The notes beneath the pieces are model-generated. The model was not told the DNA's origin, made no database searches, and saw nothing but the letters and a program-made list of their open reading frames with translations. DNA of 64,000 bases from NCBI GenBank assembly GCA_964036275.1, contig OZ038439.1, positions 7,787,169-7,851,168 of the forward strand, written 5' to 3'. The position numbers were made by a program, and so were the translations under genes. Below are positions 47,837 to 60,200 of the stretch, in pieces (within the stretch, counting starts at the first letter, position 1; each line of letters begins with the position of its first letter). Origin of the DNA: Litoditis marina. Lineage: Eukaryota > Nematoda > Chromadorea > Rhabditida > Rhabditidae.

Positions 47837-50302
47837 AAGATAATTTCATCGAGATTCGTAGTAATTGACCACACTGTGAAAATACGTTGAGAAGCAAAAC
47901 AGGTGTTCTGGTGTTCATTCTAGTTCAAGAGAACCTTAGGGAGTTACAAAATAGTAGTTGTAGTTTGGCTGCCATACTGCACCGATTGTTATGTTTCGCC
48001 TCGAGTGCAGGGACCAAACTACAAAAAAGAAAACCAAACCTTCCTTTCTCCACTTCTGGTACTTGGCCTTGTACGGTTTCGATTACATTGCACCATACAT
48101 ACACTTACAATTCACTTACGTGAAAATCATTAACGTGAACTGTACGTGGAATGCGTGTTTTTCCTTCTACGTGTGTTTTTACATTTCTTTGCGCGTGCGT
48201 GATCTTCCACGTGATAAAAGGTCAATTGTTTAGAAACAACGTGGGTGGCATCATTTCCCCATAGTTCAGAGATCAATAGATCGTGACGTATCCCTTGTCT
48301 GATAATCAATCATCAGGCGCCGCACAAAACAAAGAAACATCACGTCACACAGACACAAAACTGGGATACAGTAACCTGGTGATATTTATATCGTCATCAG
48401 ACGTGATGGAGACAAATACTGTGTATTGACCAAATTTTCTCTTCGACAGAATTTTTTAAATTTGATTCTCCAGAGTTGTGTCTATGTTGTTCAAACCTTG
48501 ATTCGTTGAGGGCTTCCATCTGAAGCTGAAACTTCATAAGTACCTTCTTGAAATAAAAGGTGCTGCATATATTTTCAGTATTCTTCTACATCTTCTATGC
48601 GATAAAAATACAATGCTTATATTAAAATAAACATACATCTAATGAATTTCAATAGAGTTTCGGTACATCGCGCACTGCCACTAATGTGAACATGTACTCG
48701 AACTAGGAGAAAAAGTAAGTCAGGTCCGGGTAATTGAGCATAAAAAGTCTGGCCATTTGAAAGTTTTGTGAATGTACCCTCCTTTTTTCGTTTTCGAACA
48801 AACTAGAAAATTAAAGTACGGAAAAACGGTTGATTCTGTCTTGGTTCGATCTTGAGTCTCCACACAATTCTCACAGTTTGTCTGACACACGCAGGCATCA
48901 AACTACATATACATCAGATTGGGAAAAAACCAAGACGTCTACGGGTCTACGTGTGTTTCCTGAAGCAGGCCTCACTTGTGTGTGATCAAAGAGTTGTAGT
49001 TTGATGTGCGCACACAGCACAAATTTTGAACAGAAACTATTCAAAGCAATTAAACTACAAAAACAGCAGATGAGACCATCGTGAACCGTTTCAGCCTGTC
49101 CTTCTCTGAACGACCCCTCTACAATTTAGGTTTACCAGAGATAGGAATATTTCAGTTGAAAGTGTAATTGTGTTTATTGGTATTTCTATAAATGATGGTA
49201 GGGTGTAAGTCAAGTCAGAATAGTTCTCTGTTTCTCTTGTGCAAAGAAGATTTAGAGTTTGAAGTTCATCCAAGTTTTGGAGAATACGAGTTTTTAGTAC
49301 GTTTTATAGAATCTTTTTTTCCCATAGCAAGTTTAGATTCAATGGTGTTTTCTAACTTTTTTGTAGCCAGCAGAGCAGAAGTGTGGGTTGGACACTGTAC
49401 TGCGGCTGAAAACAAGAAGTGACCCCAATATTTCATTAGTAAACTTATTTAAACGGGATGAAGCATGAAATAATATTCTTTCTCTGGAAGTACCACTATA
49501 CTACAAGTTTAAAGCTGAGTTTTCAGTCTCAAAAATGCGCCTTTTGGTTGCTCTCATAAACATCTGTTAGTTTTTGCAGCCTTTCCGATTTAAACCTACA
49601 AAACAACTGAGGTTTGTTCTGTTCGCTGATCTTTCTGCACAACTCAACTACATGAAACATCTGTTATTGCATGAAATGTAGCCTCGACCCAATTAAATGT
49701 GTGAAATCTACCGTATTTAATTGGAGTAAATTGGCCTACAATTGAGCACATTGTATGAACTTTGAGTCTTTTCAATGAAATATAACCATAAACTTGCACA
49801 TGAGAACGGATTTATGTTTCTAGAATGAAACAGGGTATCGTTGTTGTTTTGATACATCAAGTTGCAAGAGAATATGACTTGCGAACTTTATGTTAAAGCT
49901 CAATTGCTGCAGAAATTGAATCAACAGAATTGAGCACATTAACACATTGTTGTAGTTCGATCTCGATCACACGCATAACCTACGATATTCGAAACGGTTT
50001 TAAACTAAAAGCACGTCGGCATTGGGCGAGATTCACCGTATAGAGGTATAAGCTGGCTTCGGAGAGAGATAACCCTGTATACACAAAACTTTGAACCTTA
50101 TTTTCTTGCCAGCGTTTCCCCATTTGTTGGGCAAAAGAAAATCATAAATATAGAATTGTTGGTCTCAGTTATTTCTGTGTTTGTAGTTGGATCTCTGTAT
50201 CTTTTACCGGTGATTTTTTCCATGTGGGTGATCAAAGTAGAGGTCAAAAATGTTCTACTTCGCCATAGTGAAGTTGGTTTATGAACTCCTCCGCCACCGA
50301 TT

Positions 50303-50382
50303 ATCAAACGCTCTGTCTGTGTAGTGGTAGTGCTCTCGTTTCCAAAACAATTGCTCGCTGGTTCGAGCCGCGCGTGAAGTAG
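50303..50382 (+). pseudogene. tRNA-derived sequence
   Basis: TGTGTAGTGGTAGTGCTCTC resembles an A box and GCTGGTTCGAGCC a B box, but stems do not close. Possibly a tRNA fragment or short SINE. Confidence 0.35.
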
Positions 50383-51121
50383 AAAGAGGTTTTCACTTTG
50401 GTTACCAACGTGTTCCGAATAACAATTTTGCTTCATTTTCACTTCCAAGAGTTTCACTATGAGGAAGTTTTCCAGCTACAAGTACGAAACGGTAATGTCA
50501 AACTTATTCATCTATGTCTGAAGTCTGGCAAACATTTGTTGTGACTAACTTGACATTTCTTCCCAACTTCACTACTCATGACTAACCTACAGCCTAATTA
50601 ACTGCAGTTTTACTCGACAAAACAAGTTTCGAGTAAAGCTCATCTAATCATGAGCGATTGCCTTTGTTCTCAGTAATGGAGAGAGAAACCGTGGAAATAT
50701 TACTATACGAAATCACTCTGTTTTCCACATTCTTTTTCTGGCTGATGGAGAGTTGAGTCGAAGTGGTGGATAGGAGGATAGGAGCGAATTGAATAAAAAG
50801 GCATACTCTATCATTTGTTTTTTTTCTGTGTTTTACTACTGTAGAGGAGGGCAGAAGGAATGGTTTATGGTTATAATTATATGAATGTGCTCAGTAAAAG
50901 ATGCACTCAAAAATCGTTGCGACCCTGATTCAAGACGATTTTTGGGTTGTTTTTCTCAGAGGGTTGGGTCATCATCAGTTGAACCCCCCTGAGAAAATGA
51001 AAACAGGACGAAAAGACTTACTGACCGTCTTCTGATCTGACCGTATGGTTAGTTGTTTTTCAACATAGTAGCTGGTTGATCAAGAGTCAGGTCAAATAAT
51101 AGGGAGTGACCAATTCTTTCT

Positions 51122-51200
51122 TGTAGTTTGATCTCGAAACAACCTAATATAATTTACGATATCGCCCGTAACATAGAGGTCAAACTACAAACACAGCGGA
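51122..51200. mobile_element. GTAGTTTGATC hairpin element
   Basis: TTGTAGTTTGATCTCG and GAGGTCAAACTACAAACAC arms around an AT-rich loop. Confidence 0.7.
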
Positions 51201-51838
51201 ATGGAACATACACCGTATTGGGTAGATCTAGAAAAAGCGAGACCTATAGTGAATAGGGTCTTTACCGAATTGAAAAGAAAGGCGTGCTGTGTACGTTGAT
51301 TTTTTCTGTGTTTTGATATTGTAGAGGTTACTCTGGGAGGGGCAGGTAGAAGAAATGGTGTACGGTTCGTTCTTTCTTTTTTTAAAGTAGTTTCCGTGAA
51401 AGATAATTATTATACATTTGAGATTGGTTATTCCTTATGTCTTAGTTTCTTTCTTGCGTTTATAGGTTTATAGGTAGGTTATGTTTACAAAGTTGCATTG
51501 CATCACTAATGTTCGCTTGACCTTTAACGGAACTGTTTTTACATGTACATAAACAACAAACACATGGTGTCGAAACTTTATTTTCTCCCGGGTCCATCTG
51601 GAACAAAATGGTTTCATGTTTCATGTTTTCTGATCATCTATGCAGCAGACTTGTTGCTGGGAAGTATAGGTTGGAAACTATGGGAAACTATGTTAGTGTA
51701 CCTGATTAGCAACTCTGAGAAAAACTAACGAGGTACTCAGAATAGTACACTAGATCTTCAACTCAGTTCCGAAAATCTTCTTCTGAACAGTCGTGTATTT
51801 TACTCCGGACGCGGTATAGGTGTGACCGAATCTTTTTT

Positions 51839-51906
51839 GTAGTTTGATCTAGATACACGCCATTAATGACGACCGGAAATGACGCGATCAAACTATAAAC
51901 ACAGCG
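51839..51906. mobile_element. GTAGTTTGATC hairpin element
   Basis: GTAGTTTGATCTAG and GATCAAACTATAAACACAGC arms. Confidence 0.7.
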
Positions 51907-51998
51907 AGTCCGAAGAACATACACCGCAAAGGACCGATTTCAAATATCGTGCGAGCATATCTCATGAGAAAGTTGGTGAGTAAGGTTCACGAAATGCC

Positions 51999-52377
51999 TT
52001 GAGGATCGTATGCTTAACCATACAAATACTGAAAAAGCTCCCGAACTATTTCACAGGTTTCCACGCCAAGGTTCTACAACACAGACAAGAAATCGAATTC
52101 CGTATTCTTTTTCATTGGGACTTGTCGTCTACATTGGGGTTACCTAACTATTATGTCACATTTATTTTGATGTTTGGGTTCAATGAATTAGGTATTGGAC
52201 TTGAAAAATATGTTGTCTATCGTAGTTTGTAGTTTGACCTTTCATCTTCTATTCTATTCTGTTCTTAGACAGTTCTCACAAGACATCGTTGATTTCAAAG
52301 AGATTACTACTCTACCAGAAGCAATTTCCCAAAGTGTTACTACGCATTCGAACTTATCATCCACATTGACGTGGTGA
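51999..52377 (+). pseudogene. Possible decayed coding stretch
   Basis: Two overlapping frames give protein-like text: FHAKVLQHRQEIEFRILFHW then YYVTFILMFGFNELGIG in one, and FYSVLRQFSQDIVDFKEITT in the next. Joining needs a frameshift near 52200-52230. No family recognised; codons end mainly in T or A. Confidence 0.25.
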
Positions 52378-53006
52378 ATAAAGTAAATTAAACGGAGTGA
52401 TTCCAAAATGGATTCAAAAAAGTGATAGTGTCTGAAAAAACTAAATTGATATTAAACTGATCTCTGATACCGTTAGTTCTTCATATTAATTGCAGTCTCG
52501 TCGCTATCAAACGAATTTCATCTTCAAACAGGGAAAGAGTAACGATGAGTTCCAAAAAAAACGAGAAATATATAATTGAAAGTTTTCTTGTGCAATTGAG
52601 CTCTAAATTGAGCTCTAGTTTTGTAGAAATGATCAACAGTAGTTAAGTAGTTATTGTTTTTGGGAAATTTAATTTTTAGAAAAAAATTTCACTTTTCTAG
52701 GTTTTGTTGTTGCAACTTGAAGCTCTCCAAACCTTTTCCATTAACATTATAGGTACATTTTAGAAACGGTATTAAACCTTCGAATGTAGTGGTTGTTCCT
52801 TGTGCTAAAGGTCAGAGAATACATTTGCAAGAAAAACCTACTTCCCAGTGCTGTTTCAAAATTGTAGCACGTTATTTCCACTGAAAATACAATACTGGCC
52901 TGTGTTTGAGGTTAATAAAAGCAGCAATTTTGTGTTTTTTTCTAGTAAATGGCTCGACTAGTGTGTTTTGGAGCGGTACTGAGCTTGCCATCTTGAAAAA
53001 GGAGAC

Positions 53007-53201
53007 TATAGTCGTCACCAACGGAAAGGCGGAAGGTACTGTATATCCCACTTTCCGCTGTGTAAGCACGCATGTTCTCGATTCCACAGCTTGCCCGTTA
53101 TTGCTCTAACAGCGCAGTGGTTATCGCCCAGTTACGAATCTTTTGATTGCATGTTCGATTCCGGAGAGAGACAGAGGTTTGTAAATTAGGCACCCACTAT
53201 A
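53007..53201 (+). mobile_element. TA-flanked element with tRNA-like A and B boxes, copy B
   Basis: TATAGTCGTCACCAACGG to AGGCACCCACTATA. A box CAGCGCAGTGGTTATCGC and B box TGTTCGATTCC; body (AACGGAAAGGCGG, GGTACTGTATATC) matches copy A. Confidence 0.75.
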
Positions 53202-53414
53202 CCGTTGTAACCACTCTCTCAACAACACCACCTAGTTTTTAGCGCTTTTTCAGTAATCCAACTAGATACGAAAGAATTGTGTTTTGCAACCGGTCTGTAC
53301 GGTGTATCCCGCTCGGTTTATAGTCTGATCCCCGTCTTCTGGGCTCAAACTACAAAGATGATTCGGTTACTTCCTATACAGTACAACCGATAGTTCTTTG
53401 TGGTGGCAGCCTTT

Positions 53415-53548
53415 TATACTGGAAGTAAATTGAATATTCACGTAAAGTTAACATTCAAATGAGGGAAAGTGCACTCTGTCATTGCACGTTTCTGAGTTCT
53501 GCTGTGTTTAACATGTTCCTCGTGACTGTGCAATTGACTAACAGTATA
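53415..53548. mobile_element. TA-flanked 130-bp MITE, copy 6
   Basis: TATACTGGAAGTAAATTG to CAATTGACTAACAGTATA; both ends intact. Immediately precedes the broken coding stretch at 53552-54016. Confidence 0.85.
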
Positions 53549-53551
53549 CGA

Positions 53552-54016
53552 TGGTTTGACTATTCCCATTTCGCAGTCAGTTTAATGTGCAGTAAACCCA
53601 TTGACTCTACTTGGTTACAGCCTCGTTTGTTGTGTATCGTCATGGCTGGGTGCAAATATGTTTGTTTCGCTGAGTTTTCCGTTCAAAGTACTCAGAATAC
53701 GTTAGAATACGTGCGGATAAGTGATTCCAAACAGCTTCGATGATGTTTCACTTACTTCCGAATCTAATCAAGTGTACTACTCGAGTGCAGAGCAAAAGAG
53801 AAACTTGAAGACTTCAAATGATTCACCTGGTTATATTAATTCGAAGTTGGACTTTGGAAGCGTTTTCATTCCGTGGATTGTAGACGCAAAGTATATAAAA
53901 AAGGAAAGTTAATTTCGAACTGGCTACGGCTCCAGGAGAACACGTCTTAAAAGTTGTTACACTCGAGAAGAAAAGTTATTTCCGAGGAAAATATGATGAA
54001 ATACGATGGAAAATGG
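53552..54016 (+). pseudogene. Coding stretch broken by two frameshifts
   Basis: Between two MITEs, three frames succeed one another. The first runs to about 53740 (CFAEFSVQSTQNTLEYVRIS). The second is 53721-53912 (SFDDVSLTSESNQVYYSS, GSVFIPWIVDAKYIK). The third is 53899-54016 (VNFELATAPGEHVLKVVTLE, SYFRGKYDEIRWKM), ending at a good donor, ATGG|GTAAGA. The second switch falls in a run of A at about 53897-53902, a typical indel site. This is a recent pseudogene, or a live exon if the assembly has an indel. Family not recognised. Confidence 0.45.
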
Positions 54017-54128
54017 GTAAGACTCAAATGAGATCTGATTTCTATTTAATCAGTTTGATTCACGTCAAACTAGATTCAACAAAAAAAGTTGTCTCAATTT
54101 TTCGCGCTCCGGAGTGCCTTTTAAAAAA

Positions 54129-54246
54129 TACACAGTCACGTGAAACATGTTAAACACAGCAGAACTCAGAAACTAGCAGCGACAAAGTTCACGATGCTTC
54201 ATTAGAATGCTAACTTTACGTGACTATTCGATTGACTTCTAGTATA
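54129..54246. mobile_element. TA-flanked 130-bp MITE, copy 7
   Basis: CACAGTCACGTGAAACATG to GATTGACTTCTAGTATA. Its right TATA end is also the left end of the tRNA-like element at 54243-54430. Confidence 0.8.
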
Positions 54247-54430
54247 GTGAGTGCCAAATTTATAAATTTCTGTCTCTTACTGGAATCGAATCTGCGAGCA
54301 AAAGTTCCGTAGCGGGGCGCTAACCACTGCGCTATTAGAGCACATGACGGACAAGCTTTGGAATCGAACACATGTGTGTGTACACAGCGGAAAGTAAGAT
54401 ATACAGTACCCTCCGTTGGCGACGACTATA
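54243..54430 (-). mobile_element. TA-flanked element with tRNA-like A and B boxes, copy C (reverse)
   Basis: Reverse complement of copies A and B: begins TATAGTGAGTGCCAAATTTA, ends GGCGACGACTATA. On the minus strand the A box reads TAGCGCAGTGGTTAGCGC and the B box ATTCGATTCC. Confidence 0.75.
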
Positions 54431-55994
54431 TACTATACTACGGCGTGACTTTGCTCAAGTATACAGTCTCAACATTGTATCAAAGCATGCGTCTGATTTT
54501 CATGTTAAAATATCTATTTTTAATTTCACTTCCACGGAACGGTTTTCCAATTTGATTTGCGTCATACGACTTGCAAAAGAGACATGAAACCCTGCTTTAT
54601 GTCTACAATTATTAAACATTTTGTTAGGTGTATAATTATGAACTGAGAACACTTGAACTAGTCTGGCATCTGTATTTATAGAGTACACATCATCCAAATG
54701 ACGATTATATGTCTGGTCACGTAAACAACGCATCAGACACAGTTAGGACCTAAGTATGATTAGAGGTTAGAGTACCTATTTAGAGAATGACCTACTCTTA
54801 ACTGCAGTTAACTTTGCAGGAGGGGGGGGGGTACTAAAGGATAAGTTAGACAACGCTGTAGGAGAACGAGATAATGCGAGACGCAGAGAAATAGAGACGT
54901 CGTACACACTTGCGATATCTCTCACGTAACATTTAAAAATTGAATCGTTGACTTTGAACAGCTTGCTAGTTTGCAGTGAAGCCATCTTACCCAATTTGCC
55001 TTAAACTTATTAGAACCACAAAAGGGAACGCATTTCTGTTTTTTTCACTTTTCACATCACATGACCACGTGGTAGTGTTTTATCCCGTTTACAACTTGCA
55101 TAAAGTTGTAGGTTAGTTCTCGTCATTCTCATTGAGATCTTGGCGGCTTGCCAATGAGAGTTTGAATGACCGTTTTCATAGAAAACTTTCCCTTTCTGTA
55201 AAATGCAAGTATGGACAACCACTTAGACTTTTTTTCCTTAAAATGTCCAAAGTGGTGAAAAACACCGTAGAATATCCAATTGCCAAATAGTGTCCATGCC
55301 AAACTCTCAGTGGGAATGACAATAACTATAACTACACGTGATATTCGCAAACCCCGTGTAATCTATAATCTGCATAAGATGTCTATAGTGGGTAGGCGTC
55401 GTTTTTTCTCTCGAAACGACGGTTCATTCCTATTCTGTAGCGACTTATCATTGGATTGAACTTCTCCCCCGAACCCTTTCACCAAAACAAGAAAAATAAT
55501 ATTTCTGTGGCGGATGTTCTGCAGAATTTGTTCTCGCAAAGGGGCTGACCAATTTCTCGATGTACTTTGGTCGTGGAGCACAGCAGGGATCTCCAAACTG
55601 TACAGGGATCAAACTACAAACACAGAGGATAAAGTGAAGCTACCGTACCTGTCTGTTTGCAGTAAGTATTTCCGTATTCCCCCGTCATATTAAAGTGTTA
55701 TACTACACATAAAAAGTGTTTTGATTTGATTACGTTCCTCATTATATGATTAGGCTTTCTGGACTGGACCGCAGATGAGTGCAAATCAAACAGTGAGGTT
55801 CATACAGTAGTGGATGAACTTATTCGCTTGAAGTTTCAATTTCTGTTGTATTTTACTTCAAACACGTGTACACGAAAGTAGGAATTCAACAAAATGACCA
55901 CTTAATGCCAAAATGAAGAACAAAAAAGGGTACACTTGAGGCTGTTTGTTGACTACTCTACCGGAAGTTAGGAAGAGAAGTCCTAAGAAAGAAA

Positions 55995-56010
55995 AGGAGA
56001 GAGCGAGTAG

Positions 56011-56063
<53 letters not shown>

Positions 56064-56064
56064 C
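55995..56064. repeat. (GA)n microsatellite
   Basis: Long GA run ending in a GAGACGCAG word, so it probably grew from a MITE end. Confidence 0.9.
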
Positions 56065-56647
56065 GCAGAATAATAGTTTGCCATCAGAATACATCTCCAT
56101 ACGGTATTGTAAAGATTGAACAAAAGCAGAAACCTTATCGTTTTGACATCTTCTCTAATTTTGCTCTTCTTACCACGGTACCAGGCAGTTTTTGGTGCTT
56201 TATTGATGCTTAATTGAATAATACAATAATTGAAAACTATCAAAAATTACTCACAATTATCTCTGTCATTGCATTTGATTTCCCCAGAGAAAGAAACTTT
56301 ATTGTATCTGAGAAACAGCGAAAATGTTATGAAGGAAATGTTTCATGCAGACAGGTTGACTGGTGGTCTGATGAGTTTCAATGATGTTTGTCTGTAGCAA
56401 TGACTATAGAGAATGGCAAAACACTCATTGGAGTTGGATCCAGATACACTTCTCGCGAAAAACTACCGGATAAAACTACAAACACATCGAGATAAGGAGT
56501 CATACATCGTATGAATTTGAGAAAAATCAGTCACTTTTGAGCTGAAATGTCTAGTAAGCACCTGACTCTAGTTATGGTCACCTACATTGTGCTTAAATAG
56601 AGCAAGTTGGAAACTCATGTGGCCATAATGTGACCAGGTCCTTGATC

Positions 56648-56828
56648 AGACGGCCTATCAGTCCCTCAAAAAACTCATGAGCTATATCTCACGAGCTTCT
56701 GATGAGAATTCCATTGATTACTATGCCACAACTTTGGGAGCTCACGAGTAGCAACTGAGGTATCTCATGAGAAACTCATATGACCTTCACTTGAAGTGGA
56801 AGGGATTGCTACCGCGTCAGGTTGATGA
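56648..56828. mobile_element. CTCATGAG-rich hairpin element, diverged copy
   Basis: Eroded ends (GACGGCCTATCAGTCCCTC and GGGATTGCTACCGCGTC) and internal ACTCATGAGCT and CTCATGAGAAACTCATATGA words match 47286-47472. A third, weaker relative is near 17595-17690. Confidence 0.65.
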
Positions 56829-56867
56829 CGTATCACGACTCTGCTACGAAGCCCTGAGGCCGTATGC

Positions 56868-56976
56868 GTCAAACATCCCGGGCCGGATTGGGATGTTATC
56901 CCGAGCTCGATTCGGCTAATTCGCAGCTAATTCAGGTCGGGATAACATTCCTGCCCGGCCCGGGATGTTTCGTGCA
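56868..56976. mobile_element. CCCGGGCC palindromic element
   Basis: AAACATCCCGGGCCGG and CCGGCCCGGGATGTTT form inverted ends, with inner GGGATGTTATCCCGA / TCGGGATAACATTCC arms. Strikingly GC-rich for its surroundings. Confidence 0.8.
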
Positions 56977-57283
56977 TAGGTGGTGATCAGACAGTTGAAC
57001 TCAAAGATCACCTTTTCATAACACAAGACTTATGTGCTCAATGAATGGAAAGACATTACAACTCATATTTCTGCAATACTTCCGGTATTTTTCCAGAAAA
57101 TCACGAGTCTGTGTTGATTGTTTACGTGTTTTGGTTCAAGTTGAATGAACGGTTTCTAGAATTTCATTGTATTTACTCGCACATGGCTCATGAGTTTGCA
57201 TAAATTCCTGGTAAGAATACATGAAATGTTCCAGTTCTTGGAATTGAAATTTTAGCAAGGTTTTGCTCTGAAAACAATAACAA

Positions 57284-60200
57284 GCGTAATACTGCTTGTT
57301 ATCTTATTTGGGGATTAACTATGAGTACAATCCCGTTTTCTCAAAAACAAAGCATGAGTAGCACGCTTTCATTAACGTGATTTGGCTTAGTCACGGAATT
57401 GTGACAACGTAGCAAAATAAGATGGGTTTAGCTGAAGGGTGAATAATAGTAGTTTTGGACAGGAACCAATACTGCTTGTAATCTTATTTAGGGATAAACT
57501 ATGAGTACAAACCTGTTTTATCAAAAGCAAAGCATGAGTAGCACGCTTTCATTAACGTGATTTGGCTTAGTCACGGAATTTTGACAACGTAGCAAAATAA
57601 GATGGTTTTAGCTGAAGGGTGAATAATAGTAGTTTTGGACAGGAACCAATACTGCTTGTAATCTTATTTAGGGATAAACTATGAGTACAAGCCTGTTTTA
57701 TCAAAAGCAAAGCATGAGTAGCACGCTTTCATTAACGTGATTTGGCTTAGTCACGGAATTTTGACAACGTAGCACAATAAGATGGGTTTAGCTGTAGGGT
57801 GAATAATAGTAGTTTTGGACAGGAACCAAAACTGCTTGTAATCTTATTTGGGGATAAACTATGAGTACAAGCCTGTCTTATCAAAAGCAAAGCATGAGTA
57901 GCACGCTTTCATTAACGTGATTTGGCTTAGTCACGGAATTTTGACAACGTAGCACAATAAGATGGGTTTAGCTGAAGGGTGAATAATAGTAGTTTTGGAC
58001 AGGAACCAATACTGCTTGTAATCTTATTTAGGGATAAACTATGAGTACAAGCCTGTTTTATCAAAAGCAAAGCATGAGTAGCACGCTTTCATTAACGTGA
58101 TTTGGCTTAGTCACGGAATTTTGACAACGTAGCAAAATAAGATGGTTTTAGCTGAAGGGTGAATAATAGTAGTTTTGGACAGGAACCAATACTGCTTGTA
58201 ATCTTATTTGGGGATTAACTATGAGTACAATCCCGTTTTCTCAAAAACAAAGCATGAGTAGCACGCTTTCATTAACGTGATTTGGCTTAGTCACGGAATT
58301 TTGACAACGTAGCAAAATAAGATGGGTTTAGCTGAAGGGTGAATAATAGTAGTTTTGGACAGGAACCAATACTGCTTGTAATCTTATTTAGGGATAAACT
58401 ATGAGTACAAACCTGTTTTATCAAAAGCAAAGCATGAGTAGCACGCTTTCATTAACGTGATTTGGCTTAGTCACGGAATTTTGACAACGTAGCAAAATAA
58501 GATGGTTTTAGCTGAAGGGTGAATAATAGTAGTTTTGGACAGGAACCAATACTGCTTGTAATCTTATTTAGGGATAAACTATGAGTACAAGCCTGTTTTA
58601 TCAAAAGCAAAGCATGAGTAGCACGCTTTCATTAACGTGATTTGGCTTAGTCACGGAATTTTGACAACGTAGCACAATAAGATGGGTTTAGCTGTAGGGT
58701 GAATAATAGTAGTTTTGGACAGGAACCAAAACTGCTTGTAATCTTATTTGGGGATAAACTATGAGTACAAGCCTGTCTTATCAAAAGCAAAGCATGAGTA
58801 GCACGCTTTCATTAACGTGATTTGGCTTAGTCACGGAATTTTGACAACGTAGCACAATAAGATGGGTTTAGCTGAAGGGTGAATAATAGTAGTTTTGGAC
58901 AGGAACCAATACTGCTTGTAATCTTATTTAGGGATAAACTATGAGTACAAGCCTGTTTTATCAAAAGCAAAGCATGAGTAGCACGCTTTCATTAACGTGA
59001 TTTGGCTTAGTCACGGAATTTTGACAACGTAGCAAAATAAGATGGTTTTAGCTGAAGGGTGAATAATAGTAGTTTTGGACAGGAACCAATACTGCTTGTA
59101 ATCTTATTTAGGGATAAACTATGAGTACAAGCCTGTTTTATCAAAAGCAAAGCATGAGTAGCACGCTTTCATTAACGTGATTTGGCTTAGTCACGGAATT
59201 TTGACAACGTAGCACAATAAGATGGGTTTAGCTGTAGGGTGAATAATAGTAGTTTTGGACAGGAACCAAAACTGCTTGTAATCTTATTTGGGGATAAACT
59301 ATGAGTACAAGCCTGTTTTATCAAAAGCAAAGCATGAGTAGCACGCTTTCATTAACGTGATTTGGCTTAGTCACGGAATTTTGACAACGTAGCACAATAA
59401 GATGAGTTTAGCTGAAGGGTGAATAATAGTAGTTTTACACAGGGAACAATACTACTTGTAATCTTATTTAGGGATGAACTATGAGTACAATCCTGTTTTA
59501 TCAAAAGCAAAGCATGAGTAGCACGCTTTCATTAACGTGATTTGGCTTAGTCACGGAATTTTTGTTAACGTAGCAAAATAAGATGGGTTTAGCTGAAGGG
59601 TGAATAATAGTAGTTTTACACAGGGAACAATACTACTTGTAATCTTATTTAGGGATGAACTATGAGTACAATCCTGTTTTATCAAAAGCAAAGCATGAGT
59701 AGCACGCTTTCATTAACGTGATTTGGCTTAGTCACGGAATTTTTGTAAACGTAGCAAAATAAGATGGGTTTAGCTGAAGGGTGAATAATAGTAGTTTTAC
59801 ACAGGGAACAATACTACTTGTAATCTTATTTAGGGATGAACTATGAGTACAATCCTGTCTTATCAAAAGCAAAGCATGAGTAGCACGCTTTCATTAACGT
59901 GATTTGGCTTAGTCACGGAATTTTTGTTAACGTAGCAAAATAAGATGGGTTTAGCTGAAGGGTGAATAATAGTAGTTTTACACAGGGAACAATACTACTT
60001 GTAATCTTATTTAGGGATGAACTATGAGTACAATCCTGTCTTATCAAAAGCAAAGCATGAGTAGCACGCTTTCATTAACGTGATTTGGCTTAGTCACGGA
60101 ATTTTTGTTAACGTAGCAAAATAAGATGGGTTTAGCTGAAGGGTGAATAATAGTAGTTTTACACAGGGAACAATACTACTTGTAATCTTATTTAGGGATG

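Larger units (their letters stand above)
45960..57283. other. Repeat-rich interval without a defended gene
   Basis: Holds the composite MITE (46797), CTCATGAG hairpins, several GTAGTTTGATC hairpins, MITE copies 5-7, tRNA-like copies B and C, two tRNA-derived fragments and two broken coding stretches (51999-52377, 53552-54016). The rest, such as 48240-48890 and 49090-50300, shows nothing I can name. Confidence 0.5.

Noticed and set aside
53459..53560. Start of a 94-residue open frame
   Set aside because: Its first 30 codons are MITE copy 6. Only the part after 53552 is considered as possible decayed coding sequence.
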